DNA from: Bacillota bacterium
Lineage (GTDB): Bacteria; Armatimonadota; Hebobacteria; Hebobacterales; Hebobacteraceae
NCBI GenBank assembly: GCA_030597345.1
Contig: JAUVSA010000025.1
Location: 1 to 13,744 of the forward strand
Reading direction: 5' to 3'
Length of the DNA stretch: 13,744 bases
Part shown: one piece after another, positions 1 to 6,073 of the stretch
Position numbering within the stretch: position 1 is the first letter of the stretch
How the letters are laid out: the number at the start of each line of letters is the position of its first letter
Program-made: the position numbers and the translations under genes
Notes under the pieces: generated by a model
What the model saw: the letters and a program-made list of their open reading frames with translations, nothing else
The model's database searches: none
What the model was told of the DNA's origin: nothing

Positions 1-55
1 CACTCGTCTGGCTGTCCGCTAGAGACGCTGGCATGAAATGCGCCTGCTGGAGCCT

Positions 56-111
56 GGCGGCTTGTGCTGCTGTTTCATAACCTCAGATGGAGGTTATGAA
101 ACAGCTTCTAG
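56..111. repeat. 56-bp inverted repeat, left copy, with internal 16-bp hairpin
   Basis: This 56-base segment is identical, base for base, to the reverse complement of 13625-13680. Inside it, 69-84 (GCTGTTTCATAACCTC) and 90-105 form a perfect 16-bp stem around the 5-base loop AGATG. Asymmetric flanks of 13 bases (56-68) and 6 bases (106-111) are also conserved, so identity extends beyond the palindrome. It lies about 87 bases past the stop codon of the MttB-like gene. No run of T follows the hairpin on either strand, so it does not look like an ordinary intrinsic terminator. It could be a dispersed palindromic element or a transposon end. Confidence 0.9.
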
Positions 112-197
112 GGCAGCCGGGCGGCAGCCGCTGAGGGGGCACACCGTCCAGCGAGCATCACAACGGTCTCACGGCGATCCGTCCGTCGCACATCACC

Positions 198-1601
198 TCA
201 CGTCAGCTTCTCGAGCCATTTCTTTTCGATTGCCTGCAGCCGAGCAGACTGCTCCGGTGTTACCGTTGGTGCTTTCGGTCGGGCAAGGATTTCGTTCGCT
301 TTGCCGGCGGCGCGATCGACTAGCCCGAGACCGCCCTCGGCCAACCACCTCTCGCGCGACTTGGGGGCAGTGAGATCGCCGGCAATCTGCTCCCGGCGGA
401 AGTGCTCCAGTGTGTGATCGTGCCGGAGGAAGTCGCCGGAGGCGACCGATTCGCGGATCACGTCCAGTGCCAGCGTCTCAGGGGACACCTCGATTCCCTT
501 CTGCGCGCGCAATAGCTGAGCCGCCATCTCGTCGTCGATGACAGCCTGCTCCGGAGACAAGGTGAACTCGGTTTCGATTTGGCCGATGCCCCAGATGATG
601 TTGACGCCGGCGCGGGCGTGGAGCATGCCAGTGAGGGCTTTCTCGAGGGCAGACTGCGCGTCACACATGGCGTTGTCGCTGCTGATCCAGGAGGCGGAGG
701 GCAGCCCGTGGTGGCGCGCGATCTGCGCGCCGGCGGCGGCAATGAGAGCGTCTTGCACGGCGCCGCTCGTCGCCATGGCGGTGCGCATGTCCAGCATGTG
801 CGCGAATCCCAGGTTGAATACCGTCGGCCGCCCAGGCTCGAGCACCTGCATGATGACCACCCCGGACAGGGCTTCAGCGTTGGCCTGCACAAGCAGGCCG
901 GCGAGGGTGATGGGAGCGGTGCCACCCGCAAGTGGTTCGGAGTTGACCATCATCGGCAGGCCATGACCGGAGGTCCGGAGGAACAGCTCCAGCGCGGCGC
1001 TGGTCCAGTGAAACGGGCTCACGATAGAGTAGCCAAAGCTGACGATCGGTCGTTCTGAAAGGGGCAGGTCGTCTGAGAGCACCTCGGCCATCTCAATGAT
1101 GGCGAGGGGCCCGTCCGGGGAGAAGATGACGGGCCGCAGGTGCTTGGTGGAGTTCTCGGCCATGATTCGGAACCCCACGAAGTCGCGAACCTTGGGCTGA
1201 TAGTCGGCGATGCTCGTGCCGACTACTCCGTGGACGTTCTCCAGCGCGTCCATCAACCGGGTAATCTCGGCGAGATCGCTGGACTCGATCTCCTTGCGTT
1301 CTCTCCCGCGCGCCACGCACAAGGCGTTGCCACCCCAGAAGACGGTGCCTCCGTCAGCGCCGACCTGAGTGCAGTTGCCGCGTCGGTCCGCGAGACAGAT
1401 GTTGCGCGGCGCTCTCTCGATGGACTGGGCAACCAGCGCGCGGGGCATGCGCACGGTTGCGCCATCGCAGTCGCCCTCGGCGCCGGCTGCACACACCTTC
1501 TCGAACACCTCTGAGTGGTCCAATTTCACTCCGATAGTTTCGAGTAGGTCAAGGCTGGCTTCGTGGATCTGACTGATCTCATCGTGGGTCAGTAGGCTCA
1601 C
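198..1601 (-). CDS. MttB-family (non-pyrrolysine) corrinoid methyltransferase
   Basis: Predicted cytoplasmic TIM-barrel enzyme of the trimethylamine methyltransferase (MttB) superfamily, which moves a methyl group from a methylated amine to a cognate corrinoid protein. The 467 residues match the family length. Family-like segments include the start (LTHDEISQIHEASLDLLETI), GGTAPITLAG at 226-235, DAQSALEKALTG at 314-325, the stretch leading to VIDDE near 355-358, and FLRHDHTLEHFR at 391-402. The frame runs through without a stop, so no amber codon is present. By analogy it belongs with the non-pyrrolysine members (MtgB, MtpB, MtcB types), which act on quaternary amines such as glycine betaine; the substrate here is inferred only. 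Translation starts at GTG (1601) with AAGGAG about 10 bases upstream. The corrinoid protein at 5371-6042 is the obvious partner. The gene is separated from the amidohydrolase by 184 bases, so it may have its own promoter. Confidence 0.9.
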   Translation of the reverse strand: MSLLTHDEISQIHEASLDLLETIGVKLDHSEVFEKVCAAGAEGDCDGATVRMPRALVAQSIERAPRNICLADRRGNCTQVGADGGTVFWGGNALCVARGRERKEIESSDLAEITRLMDALENVHGVVGTSIADYQPKVRDFVGFRIMAENSTKHLRPVIFSPDGPLAIIEMAEVLSDDLPLSERPIVSFGYSIVSPFHWTSAALELFLRTSGHGLPMMVNSEPLAGGTAPITLAGLLVQANAEALSGVVIMQVLEPGRPTVFNLGFAHMLDMRTAMATSGAVQDALIAAAGAQIARHHGLPSASWISSDNAMCDAQSALEKALTGMLHARAGVNIIWGIGQIETEFTLSPEQAVIDDEMAAQLLRAQKGIEVSPETLALDVIRESVASGDFLRHDHTLEHFRREQIAGDLTAPKSRERWLAEGGLGLVDRAAGKANEILARPKAPTVTPEQSARLQAIEKKWLEKLT

Positions 1602-1644
1602 GAGGGAAATGCTCCTTATCGCAAACGCTCGAGGTAGAGCTTTC

Positions 1645-1659
1645 GTGTCAGTAAGACAC
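1645..1659. repeat. Small inverted repeat upstream of the MttB-like gene
   Basis: GTGTC and GACAC are separated by AGTAA, about 45 bases upstream of the GTG start at 1601. The arms are only 5 bp, so this could be chance. Its place in the leader of the methyltransferase gene makes a protein-binding site possible. I could not assign convincing -35 and -10 elements around it. Confidence 0.2.
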
Positions 1660-1739
1660 CGGTCCTGCCGTCGGTCGCTGGAGGGATGGCAGCATCAAGA
1701 CTCGGTGCGGGGAGAGCATCAGGATCGGCTGCCTCCGGT

Positions 1740-1768
1740 ATGCGCACAGACTGGCAACGTGTGCGCAT
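1740..1768 (-). promoter_or_regulatory. Perfect 9-bp stem hairpin between amidohydrolase and MttB-like genes
   Basis: ATGCGCACA (1740-1748) and its exact complement TGTGCGCAT (1760-1768) flank an 11-base loop. The hairpin starts 17 bases after the amidohydrolase stop and about 140 bases before the methyltransferase start. No T tract follows on the minus strand, so termination would be atypical. Alternatives are an operator for the downstream gene or an RNA processing or stability element. Confidence 0.4.
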
Positions 1769-1785
1769 GTTGAGGCGCGCAGCCG

Positions 1786-2877
1786 CTAGGCCGCCAGCGT
1801 CGCCGCCACGCGGCGCGCCATGTTCGGCGAAGTCCCGAGAGCGTCAGAGACCATTGCCAGCCGGTCGAGTTCGGCCATCGCCAGCTCCACGTTCAGCGCC
1901 TTCGGCTGCGCGGACACGAGGCGCTGGAAGTTCTCAGCGTAGATCTTCTTCAACGCCGCCTCCGGCAGAGCGATGCCGCGAATGGTGGTGCGGTGATCGG
2001 GCCAGAAGAGATCATCATCGGTCGGCACGTGAAAGGTCTCGTCGGTCTCAAGGAAGTTGCGCACCACCCAGATGCGCGACAGCATCAGGCGCGAGCCGGA
2101 GAAATCCGTGCCGAAGATCAGGCGATCCTGGTACTTCAAGAAGAACTCGCGCGCCTGCTCCGGACGCTTGCCAAAGTTGTGCAGCATCTCGATGCCGGGC
2201 GCCAGGTCGAAGTGGACATTAGGGCAGCGGTCGAGCAGGGCCGCGGCGCGGGGGAGGAAATCGGACAGGAAGTAGAAGTGAGCGAAGATGATCTTCAATC
2301 CCGGATACTTCTCCAGCACCCGCTCGCACTCCAGATAGAGGGACTCGCTGGAAGGAGAAGTGTCGTCATAGAGCCAGCCCGGCGCCTTCGCCCACTCCGG
2401 CGCCCGTTCGGGATCCCAGAACTCCTCGGGGTCGTTGACGTGCCACAGCACTGGCAGGTCGATCTCGCACAGGCGGGCGAAGTAGTCGTCGTAGACCACC
2501 GAGTCGAGCGCGATCCCGGATTCCTTGCGAGCATCCGGCTTCCCACTGAGCATCTTGATGCCGTCGGCCCCCAGGGCTGCGTAGATCTCAGCCTGCCTCG
2601 CCAGCGAGTGGGTCAAGCGGTGGTCCAAGTCCCTGCCCAAGAACGACTGGTCGAGTCCAGCGAACAAGTAGATGCTTTCCGGATGTCGGGCCTTGGCGTA
2701 GATCCCGACTGGATCGGCGCTCACTTGGCCGGGAAAGCCAACGGTCAGTATATTCACCCGATCGATCCCCGCCTCTGCCTCCGCCTCCAGCATTGGCTCC
2801 AGTGCACCCAGGTCATCGCCTCCGAAGTGAGTGTGGCAGTCGATGATGGGAAGCTTCGCGAGCTCCGAGAGATCCAC
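1786..2877 (-). CDS. Amidohydrolase (metal-dependent TIM-barrel hydrolase, amidohydrolase-2 type)
   Basis: Predicted cytoplasmic hydrolase or decarboxylase of the amidohydrolase-2 family. The metal-binding HxH lies near the N terminus in IIDCHTHF (H15, H17). Other candidate ligands follow in family order: K108 in GIKML, H146 in LWHVND, H200 in FAHFYF and D258 in IFGTDF. At 363 residues it is slightly longer than typical family members. I place the start at GTG 2877 because AAGGAGG lies exactly 8 bases upstream (2886-2892) and the family core begins at once. The frame is open back to an ATG at 3045, but those 56 extra residues are Arg-rich and unlike the family, and ATG 2901 has no good ribosome site. 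The substrate is not predictable. Its place beside methyltransferases suggests processing of the methylated substrate or the demethylated product. Confidence 0.85.
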   Translation of the reverse strand: MDLSELAKLPIIDCHTHFGGDDLGALEPMLEAEAEAGIDRVNILTVGFPGQVSADPVGIYAKARHPESIYLFAGLDQSFLGRDLDHRLTHSLARQAEIYAALGADGIKMLSGKPDARKESGIALDSVVYDDYFARLCEIDLPVLWHVNDPEEFWDPERAPEWAKAPGWLYDDTSPSSESLYLECERVLEKYPGLKIIFAHFYFLSDFLPRAAALLDRCPNVHFDLAPGIEMLHNFGKRPEQAREFFLKYQDRLIFGTDFSGSRLMLSRIWVVRNFLETDETFHVPTDDDLFWPDHRTTIRGIALPEAALKKIYAENFQRLVSAQPKALNVELAMAELDRLAMVSDALGTSPNMARRVAATLAA

Positions 2878-2885
2878 AGCCTGTC

Positions 2886-2892
2886 CCTCCTT
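2886..2892 (-). promoter_or_regulatory. Ribosome binding site deciding the amidohydrolase GTG start
   Basis: On the minus strand AAGGAGG is followed by 8 bases and then GTG at 2877-2875. It is one of the best Shine-Dalgarno matches in the window and argues against the longer in-frame ATG starts at 2901 and 3045. Confidence 0.65.
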
Positions 2893-3223
2893 CTCCTTCA
2901 TCCGAGCGTACGCTGCGGCTATGGGTCCGTGCTTCCCCGACGGGACTCTCCATCCCTGCGCATGATGGCGACGACGCGCTTGTCCTTGACATGGGTAAGG
3001 GTCCCTCGAGCCCTTGTCCGTGTCCCTGGACGAGTCGTCGACCATCCCCTGTGAGGCGCCGTCACGATCACTCAGTGGTCTCTACATGAGACATGTCCCC
3101 ATCGGAGCTCGACACCCACAGACGACTTCAGCCGGCCGCTCGGAACATTGGCCTATGACTTGGGGTCTAATGGGATAGGTGCGGTGCTGCGCATCACCAC
3201 GAAGAAGGGGAGAAGGTGCTCTC

Positions 3224-3271
3224 ATGAGGAGAACCACCAAGACCAACACGGGCGATCTCGGCCAGGAGTGA
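3224..3271 (+). CDS. Possible 15-residue leader ORF upstream of the YwqK-type gene
   Basis: ATG at 3224 opens a 15-codon frame (MRRTTKTNTGDLGQE) ending in TGA at 3269-3271, nine bases before an in-frame ATG (3281) of the repeat-protein gene. GGGGAG lies about 11 bases upstream of the ATG, and AGGAG overlaps the end of the frame. It could be a translationally coupled leader peptide, but at this length chance is a fair explanation. Confidence 0.15.
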   Translation: MRRTTKTNTGDLGQE

Positions 3272-3316
3272 CACGGACATATGTGGCTGGAACAGAAACT
3301 GGACAGGTCGATCTCG

Positions 3317-4291
3317 ATGTATCGGTCCTTGAGGATGAACGCCTTCATGATTGTTGGTCTCGTGTCCGTTCTCGCGTGGCAGACCGCTGGGGCCTCGCGC
3401 AGCAGCGAATCGGGCGCCGGTACGCCGCCCGGTTGGGAGACGCGAGAGGTCCGGTCAAGAACTGGAAGCGACGAACCTAGGCCGGATGGCCCCTGCGTGA
3501 CCTACTACGAAACGGGAGAGAGGTGGTCTGAGAGATGCTACAGGAACGGCAAGCTCGAGGGACTCTTCACGAACTGGTTCAAGAATGGGCGGATGATGAA
3601 CCAGTGCGTCTACCTGAACGGAGAACGGCACGGCCTCTTTCTCTCGTGGCATTTCAACGGTAGGAGGCGCGAGGAAGGGCAGTATAGACACGGCGTCAAG
3701 ACAGGCACGTGGACGAAATGGGATGATCATGGGCGCAAGAAGAGCGCCATAGAATGGCAGAACGACGAACGGAATGGTGGCGCGACTCTTTGGCATGACA
3801 ACGCAACTGTGTTCAAGACGGGACATTTCCGAGACGGGGAAGAGAGCGGATTGTGGTCCACACATGATACGGACGGGCTGAAGCTCTCAGAGGCGGTATG
3901 GAGAGATGGGCGTCTTCATGGCTTGGGCATGAACTGGTGGAAGAGTGGCAGGAAGCGAAGCGAAGGTTCGTACAGGGAAGGGAAGCAGGACGGAACATGG
4001 CTTGAGTGGGACGAGAACGGCGTCCTGAGAGTGGTGCAGGACTACCGAGAGGGAACTCTCCATGGGCACCGGACCGTGTGGAATAGTGACGGCAAGAGAT
4101 GGCGAGAATTCATTTACACTGACGGCCAGCTCAACGGAGAATGCCTTGAGTGGCACGAGAACGGCGAGCTGAAGGGCATCGGACTGTACAAGGACGGCCA
4201 CCGACACGGCAGGTGGCTGCAGTGGGACGACAAGGGGAAACTCATCAAAGAGGCCTTCTACAAGATGGGCGACCCTGTTCTCCCCCGTTGA
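3317..4291 (+). CDS. Secreted YwqK/MORN-2 repeat protein
   Basis: A predicted exported protein made almost wholly of MORN-2-type repeats, as in proteins annotated as YwqK family antitoxin component. From the ATG at 3317 the protein has 324 residues: a basic start, a hydrophobic stretch at about 10-24 (AFMIVGLVSVLAWQTAGA, signal peptide-like), a short linker, then eleven back-to-back units at residues 59-318. Ten units are exactly 24 residues and the last is cut to 20. Each resembles xxxxWxxNGxxxxxxxYxxGxxxG, for example ECLEWHENGELKG. The function is unknown; the antitoxin label comes from Bacillus YwqK, and no toxin is adjacent. The gene is on the strand opposite to its neighbours and looks lower in GC (about 53% in one hand-counted 60-base line, against 73% in a line of the gene at 4370). 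It may therefore be an insertion. ATG 3281 with AGGAG 12 bases upstream is an alternative start. Confidence 0.85.
   Translation: MYRSLRMNAFMIVGLVSVLAWQTAGASRSSESGAGTPPGWETREVRSRTGSDEPRPDGPCVTYYETGERWSERCYRNGKLEGLFTNWFKNGRMMNQCVYLNGERHGLFLSWHFNGRRREEGQYRHGVKTGTWTKWDDHGRKKSAIEWQNDERNGGATLWHDNATVFKTGHFRDGEESGLWSTHDTDGLKLSEAVWRDGRLHGLGMNWWKSGRKRSEGSYREGKQDGTWLEWDENGVLRVVQDYREGTLHGHRTVWNSDGKRWREFIYTDGQLNGECLEWHENGELKGIGLYKDGHRHGRWLQWDDKGKLIKEAFYKMGDPVLPR
3491..4270 (+). repeat. Eleven tandem 24-codon (72-base) protein-coding repeats
   Basis: The repeat region of the YwqK-type gene is an unbroken array with a 72-base period and no insertions between units. DNA identity between units is low but the pattern of W, G and aromatic positions is kept, which points to old repeats held by selection. 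The last unit ends at KMG, followed by a short tail. Confidence 0.75.
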
Positions 4292-4324
4292 CCCGTGGTG
4301 TCCAGCGACTCATCCGTGCCCCAA

Positions 4325-4353
4325 AGCGCCCTCAAAGCGGTTTCGCGGGCGCT
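4325..4353. terminator. Possible bidirectional terminator hairpin between convergent genes
   Basis: AGCGCCC (4325-4331) and GGGCGCT (4347-4353) are perfect 7-bp arms, and GCG/CGC inside the loop can add a short inner stem. It lies in the 78-base gap between the stops of the plus-strand repeat-protein gene (4291) and the minus-strand URO-D-type gene (4370), where a shared terminator would be expected. No clear T tract follows on either side, so the call is tentative. Confidence 0.3.
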
Positions 4354-4369
4354 CAACATCCGGATTCAG

Positions 4370-5374
4370 TCACATCTGGGCCGCCGCCATGAAGTGTGCG
4401 ACGTTCTCGCGAGGGGTTTCGGGCGGTATCTCGCACCCGGTACTGAGGACGAAGCCGCCTGTGCTGTCCATTTCGAAGACAAGGGCACGCGCGCGCTGGT
4501 AGACAGCGTCGGGGGTGTCGTGCGGGAGAAGGTGACGGACGTCCAGGTTCCCCATCAGCGCAGTCTTCCCGGACACGATGTGTCTTGCTGCGGGGAGGTC
4601 AACCGGGGCATCCAGGCTGAGGACGTCGGCACGGCTGTCGGCAAGGAGGGAGAGCGAGGGGCGGCAGTCACCGCAGACGTGAAGCATGGAGAGCAGGCCG
4701 GAGTCGTGAGCGGCGCGGGCGATCTCCTGGAGTCGGGGCAGCAAGAGCGCTTCGAGGTCAGGCGGGCCGAGGATGACGGAAGTGGCGACGGGCTCGAGGA
4801 GCATGACTGCGTGGGCACCGGCCTGGGCGTGGCGCTGGAGCAGGGATGTGCAAGCGGCGGTGAGGCGGGCGAGGAGGCGGGCGGCGAGGTCGCGGTCGCG
4901 GCGCAGCATGCGGCCCCAGGCTTCGATGCCGATGGCGTTGGCGGCGGCGGTGAGGGGGCCGCAGATGAGGGCGCCGATGAGGATGGAGTCGTCGAGGGCA
5001 TCCCGGAGGCGAGAGACGGTCTCGATGAAGACCGGGACGCGGGCGGTGAGGATTCGCTCTTCGAGGGCCTCTGTGTCGAGCTGCTGTGGGGTGAGATGGC
5101 GAACGATGACGGGGGGCTGTCCGGGCCGCATATCGGCGGCGGCGCCGAGGGCTTCGGGCTCGGCGCTGAGGTCCATGAGGGTGAAAATGGCATCGGGCTG
5201 GTAGGCTTCGACGGCGAGGAGGAGGGCGTCGGCCTGGGCGGAGGGATCCTGGCAGGCGCGCTCGTGGGGGATGCCGGCTAGGGCGACGGCGTGGGCGCCC
5301 AGAAGTGGCGCCACCGGCACGCGGTCGGTGGGCTCGAAGCGCACGCACCTGCGAATGCGTTCCAGTCCAGTCAG
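4370..5374 (-). CDS. URO-D/MtaA-family methyltransferase (corrinoid partner), CTG start
   Basis: A predicted cytoplasmic TIM-barrel protein of the uroporphyrinogen decarboxylase superfamily, branch of MtaA/MtbA/CmuA methyltransferases, which exchange methyl groups with corrinoid proteins through a zinc-bound thiolate. The zinc motif H-x-C...C is visible as LHVCGDC (H232, C234) and STGCEIPPETPREN (C314). From the first obvious start, GTG 5344, the protein lacks the family N terminus. The frame extends upstream to give TGLERIRRCVRFEPTDRVPV, which fits the usual xxRERxxxxxxFxxPDRVPV opening. No ATG or GTG lies in that extension, but CTG at 5374 has GGAGG six bases upstream and overlaps the stop of the corrinoid gene as CTGA, a typical coupled junction. 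That gives 334 residues. It probably transfers methyl to or from the adjacent corrinoid protein. In a bacterium the acceptor is unlikely to be coenzyme M and is undetermined. Confidence 0.85.
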   Translation of the reverse strand: MTGLERIRRCVRFEPTDRVPVAPLLGAHAVALAGIPHERACQDPSAQADALLLAVEAYQPDAIFTLMDLSAEPEALGAAADMRPGQPPVIVRHLTPQQLDTEALEERILTARVPVFIETVSRLRDALDDSILIGALICGPLTAAANAIGIEAWGRMLRRDRDLAARLLARLTAACTSLLQRHAQAGAHAVMLLEPVATSVILGPPDLEALLLPRLQEIARAAHDSGLLSMLHVCGDCRPSLSLLADSRADVLSLDAPVDLPAARHIVSGKTALMGNLDVRHLLPHDTPDAVYQRARALVFEMDSTGGFVLSTGCEIPPETPRENVAHFMAAAQM

Positions 5375-6042
5375 GTCTCTCCTCCGCCAGCACGGCCAGA
5401 GGCCAGCAGTCTATTGGCAAGCGCCACTGCATCCGGCGCGTCCTCGGCGTAGCCGTCGGCGCCGATCTCGTCGGCGAACTGCTGGGTTATGGGAGCGCCG
5501 CCGACCATCACGCGGTAGCGCTGGCGGCGGTCCTGTGTGACGAGGAGGTCGATGACGTCTTTCATGCGGCCCATGGTGGTGGTCATGAGGGAGGACATGG
5601 CGATGGTGTCGGCCTGGAACTCCTGCGCGGCCTCGGCGAAGCGGGCCACTTTCACGTCCCGGCCCAGGTCGTGGACCTGGAAGCCGTCAGCCTTGAGCAT
5701 GACGGCGACCAGATTCTTCCCGAGAGTGTGGATGTCGCCCTCAACCACGCCGACGATCACCGTGCCTTTCAGTTTGCGGCCGGACTCAGACTTAAGCAAT
5801 GCCGCCTCGACAACCTGCATGGCGGCATCAAAGGCGTCGGTGGCGACGAGCAAATCGGGGACGAAGACATCCAGCCTCTGGAACTGCCTTCCGAGGCGGG
5901 CCATGGCGCGGGAGAGAGCGGAGGTAACATACGTGGGCTCCACTCCCAGATCGAGGAGTGCCCGGGCAGCTGCGGGCCCGGCTTCTTCGTCGCCTGCTTC
6001 TATTGCCCGTTCGAGTTCGGCGGTGACGGTTTCGATGTCCAT
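5371..6042 (-). CDS. Corrinoid-binding methyltransfer protein (MtaC/MtbC family)
   Basis: A cytoplasmic methyl carrier of 223 residues with the two-domain layout of MtaC, MtbC and MttC. A helical cap domain fills about 1-88 (methionine synthase B12-binding cap type, ending around DLLVATDAFDAAM). A Rossmann-like cobalamin domain runs from about 92 to the end. The cobalt-ligand signature DxHxxG is present as GDIHTLGKN (D103, H105, G108), and the nucleotide-tail contacts appear as SSLMTTT (150-156) and VGGAP (180-184). The length matches the family. It lies between two URO-D-type genes, 31 bases after one and overlapping the next by 4, so it is the centre of the methyl-transfer block. Its likely donors are the MttB-like protein and/or one URO-D-type protein. 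Reductive activation would need a RamA-type protein, which is not in the window. The ATG start has only a weak ribosome site. Confidence 0.95.
   Translation of the reverse strand: MDIETVTAELERAIEAGDEEAGPAAARALLDLGVEPTYVTSALSRAMARLGRQFQRLDVFVPDLLVATDAFDAAMQVVEAALLKSESGRKLKGTVIVGVVEGDIHTLGKNLVAVMLKADGFQVHDLGRDVKVARFAEAAQEFQADTIAMSSLMTTTMGRMKDVIDLLVTQDRRQRYRVMVGGAPITQQFADEIGADGYAEDAPDAVALANRLLASGRAGGGET
5372..5385 (-). promoter_or_regulatory. Ribosome binding site and CTG start junction of the URO-D-type gene
   Basis: On the minus strand GGAGG (5385-5381), six bases and CTG (5374-5372) precede ACTGGACTGGAACGC. The CTG shares two bases with the TGA of the corrinoid-protein gene. The Shine-Dalgarno sits inside the last codons of that gene. 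This supports a non-AUG start with translational coupling in place of the internal GTG at 5344. Confidence 0.55.
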
Positions 6043-6073
6043 GTGAGAATCGCTCTTCGGAGTTACTGGGCGC

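Larger units (their letters stand above)
2878..3316. other. Divergent intergenic region between amidohydrolase and YwqK-type gene
   Basis: About 440 bases separate the GTG of the amidohydrolase from the chosen start of the plus-strand repeat-protein gene. It should hold promoters for both directions. I see a 5-bp inverted repeat, AAGGG at 2997-3001 and CCCTT at 3011-3015, and a possible 15-codon open frame at 3224-3271. I see no RNA gene, cobalamin-riboswitch hallmark or mobile-element remnant. No promoter could be assigned with confidence. Confidence 0.5.

Noticed and set aside
56..111. Left repeat as a rho-independent terminator for the MttB-like gene
   Set aside because: The stem is AT-rich and no T tract follows on either strand. 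An identical copy lies between two gene starts at the other end, where a terminator would not be expected.
38..373. Plus-strand open frame of 111 codons running through the left 56-bp repeat
   Set aside because: It has no recognisable domain, overlaps the end of the MttB-like gene antisense and passes through a hairpin element. It is most likely a by-product of high GC.
198..1601. Pyrrolysine-containing trimethylamine methyltransferase
   Set aside because: The frame contains no in-frame TAG over its full family length, so pyrrolysine is not needed.
2878..3045. N-terminal extension of the amidohydrolase to ATG 3045
   Set aside because: The added 56 residues are Arg-rich and low in hydrophobic pattern, and the AAGGAGG before GTG 2877 together with the family start makes the shorter form better.
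1993..3054. Plus-strand open frame of 353 codons opposite the amidohydrolase
   Set aside because: The minus-strand frame has metal-binding motifs and a strong ribosome site. The plus-strand translation shows no family features and is a GC-driven antisense shadow.
3317..4291. Toxin-antitoxin system based on the YwqK-type repeats
   Set aside because: The protein has a signal peptide and no adjacent toxin-like gene. The antitoxin label is a family name only.
4295..5281. Plus-strand open frame of 328 codons rich in Gly and Glu opposite the URO-D-type gene
   Set aside because: The composition (runs of EGG, GEE, GVG) is typical of antisense reading of a GC-rich gene. The opposite strand encodes a clear H-x-C...C methyltransferase.
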